DNA of 64,000 nt from Effrenium voratum (Eukaryota; Sar; Dinophyceae; Suessiales; Symbiodiniaceae): the NCBI GenBank assembly GCA_963377175.1, contig CAUJNA010000525.1:1-64000 (forward strand), in the 5' to 3' direction. Shown piece after piece: positions 63,701 to 64,000 of this stretch. Within the stretch, counting starts at the first letter, position 1. Every line of letters begins with the position of its first letter. The notes under the pieces were generated by a model. That model made no database searches and was not told the DNA's origin. It worked only from the letters and a program-made list of their open reading frames with translations. Made by a program: the position numbers and the translations under genes.

Positions 63701-63797
63701 TCAGAGATCTCACGAAGTGATGCCTCTTTTTCGGAACGCAACTTGTTGTGAATTTCCTTTCCCGTCGGAGCTCCTCGATATGGTATCACCGGGCTGA
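60741..63797 (+). CDS. Pol: C5-methyltransferase-like domain, reverse transcriptase, RNase H
   Basis: About 1018 codons follow the Gag UGA. Methyltransferase-like part: LFIEVFSGGGTFSRA (motif I, 60792-60836), LGAPCGTASRARERP (near 60985), SIENPLRSW (near 61210) and HSCCHGSTRRKQTGW. A linker of about 250 residues follows (FDDMGIFDHMVNG, RWRRKAILGRK). RT: LRPIDDCLEAQLN, CLDLSKAYKQLAV (motif A, near 62600), NALMFGSTAAVYSFN (motif B) and FFYDDFPMF (motif C, near 62820). RNase H: VFTDGSWEQ (near 63309), QIELFTLV, WVDNEAARF and SNVADAPSR supply D, E, D and D. It stops with TGA at 63795. A methyltransferase fused in front of RT is unusual. Known DIRS elements carry an adenine-type methyltransferase after RNase H. 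Confidence 0.85.
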   Translation, partial: QSAQSVSLCAASSTQQPLFIEVFSGGGTFSRAMLEAGFAVISIDHEMNRPVVPLLLLDLASEGGQKILWELLSLPHLFAVHLGAPCGTASRARERPISSSLRAQGVPQPPPLRSAQHPLGLPNLSDYNQAKVDAANVLYELVVDILVFCHRAQIVISIENPLRSWLWTAMVAIVRGRDDSLAATAYNALHLVSFHSCCHGSTRRKQTGWLSTKDVFNPLQATCVYDHPHEPFNVSLRNSQWTFATSLEAAYPRLLAQRAAACLVHVAQQQQLVLSPRPRLCDLATAAQGSQTRKHLPLISEFLRFATQLATEPIPAGAKLMAPHLGGSISEEPRDHPASNHEDHLLADKVKVGFYHTPSQFLEKAKKLAHPMDSINHLEEPTRFALDHVFRMSPQLLKLERKKRLLQARLLLLRQADDESALHSAMQPSVRKVLAGKKLLLWKSLLLQYGFDDMGIFDHMVNGVPLVGMPDCPPCYPAKVVPATLTEEDLRTSARWRRKAILGRKVNSIEPEHVRHLEDATKEEVDMSFLEGPFDSEQEVTDHLGHSDWAVIRRFVLVQGSEMKLRPIDDCLEAQLNFAYTSTFYLKLQDVDYVAGMALKIAEAVKSGCQSHGSGRWLGKCLDLSKAYKQLAVKPAHRDLAVIFFHDNSGRAKFYISNALMFGSTAAVYSFNRVSRSLWYLLNKMLLIPTSFFYDDFPMFSPEETAEDADAAASFLLDLLGWRHARTGPKGLPFRYTFDVLGATLDLNETAAGVITVGNKAGRIRRLVEHLEAHHASGNLTLHESQVLHGLLRYSSGFYLGKALHQLSAEALALGRLPSRNKSLLIRAFCEQAVDLLKTSKPRRLVSGSAVEPILVFTDGSWEQGVAGIGACIHDTRDGSSWVFSGLVPQSLLDFWLVEVGNQLICQIELFTLVLIRWTTRELLHARRSIFWVDNEAARFGLIKGLSASKSMQRLIKAFYLVDVDLPTHSWIERVPSSSNVADAPSRQRSHEVMPLFRNATCCEFPFPSELLDMVSPG

Positions 63798-63798
63798 C

Positions 63799-63988
63799 AC
63801 TGGTCGGGTAAAAGGGGGATGAATCACGACCAGTCCATGACTCTGGAAATGGTCAACCGGTGATTCTCTTGTGGGTGTTCCTGAACGACACCCAACATAT
63901 ATATTCCCCTTGACCTGGCCGTGAGCTGCAGCCAAAAGAGGTGTGCGTCAATATTGAGTGAGCCTGATATCATTGAATTTAATGATAT
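63799..63988. repeat. Three short hairpins in the 3' flank of copy B
   Basis: ACTGGTCG (63799-63806) pairs with 63827-63834; GGGTGT (63873-63878) pairs with 63888-63893; ATATCATT (63967-63974) pairs with 63981-63988. They follow the Pol stop and may be part of the element's 3' end or a transcript end signal. Confidence 0.6.
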
Positions 63989-64000
63989 ACCTGAATTATA

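Larger units (their letters stand above)
57104..63797 (+). mobile_element. Intact YR retroelement, copy B (YR, Gag, methyltransferase-RT-RNase H)
   Basis: All three ORFs are open: YR 57104-59209, Gag 59544-60740, Pol 60741-63797. Catalytic motifs are kept in YR (R, H-x-x-K, H, Y), RT (YDD) and RNase H (D, E, D, D). The coding span is given; true ends are unknown. Elements with YR instead of an integrase move through a circular DNA intermediate in known DIRS-type elements. The order here (YR first, methyltransferase before RT) is not the usual one. Confidence 0.85.

Overview
The window looks like nuclear DNA of a eukaryotic microbe, most likely a dinoflagellate alga. No operons, rRNAs or tRNAs were recognised. 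Genes are sparse, and several hypothetical families (10620-12813, 16922-18219, 18833-20742, 44365-44961) match, from memory, protein families that are common in dinoflagellate genomes. At least two genes seem to carry short introns. Nearly everything recognisable is mobile-element material. No database search was possible, so all family calls rest on motifs seen in the sequence.

The main content is a family of tyrosine-recombinase (YR) retroelements. Copy B (57104-63797, + strand) is intact over 6.7 kb: YR ORF, then Gag with a CCCH-type zinc finger, then one Pol ORF made of a C5-methyltransferase-like domain, reverse transcriptase and RNase H. Copy A (51138-56725, + strand) lies just upstream with the same order, but its Pol ends before the RT catalytic core. 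Copy C (1-5153, - strand) is frameshifted and runs off the window start. Copy D (40423-41880, - strand) is a broken YR gene alone. In A, B and C, Gag and Pol are in the same frame, separated only by one UGA, which suggests that Pol is made by stop-codon readthrough. YR placed first and a methyltransferase placed before RT do not match the DIRS or Ngaro layouts I know.

A second system sits at 6749-9318: a gene with an HUH motif followed by a superfamily-3 helicase (Rep-like), with a 111-bp repeat (R1) just downstream. A diverged copy of that repeat (R2, 24105-24217) precedes a compact run of small + strand ORFs (24241-28704) with no recognised function. AT-rich satellite-like arrays built on related units (9380-9780 and 22838-23165) lie near the two loci.

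The stretch 9.4-23 kb holds hypothetical genes, a lysine/glutamate/tryptophan repeat protein and a broken transposase-like gene. The stretch 28.9-40.1 kb holds mostly minus-strand hypothetical or decayed genes, including a hAT transposase relic. The stretch 42.7-51.1 kb holds diverged tandem repeats, a small C5 cytosine methyltransferase-like gene (44365) and several kilobases without a convincing gene. Many genes carry frameshifts every few hundred bases, while copy B is clean, so decay of old insertions is more likely than uniformly poor sequence.
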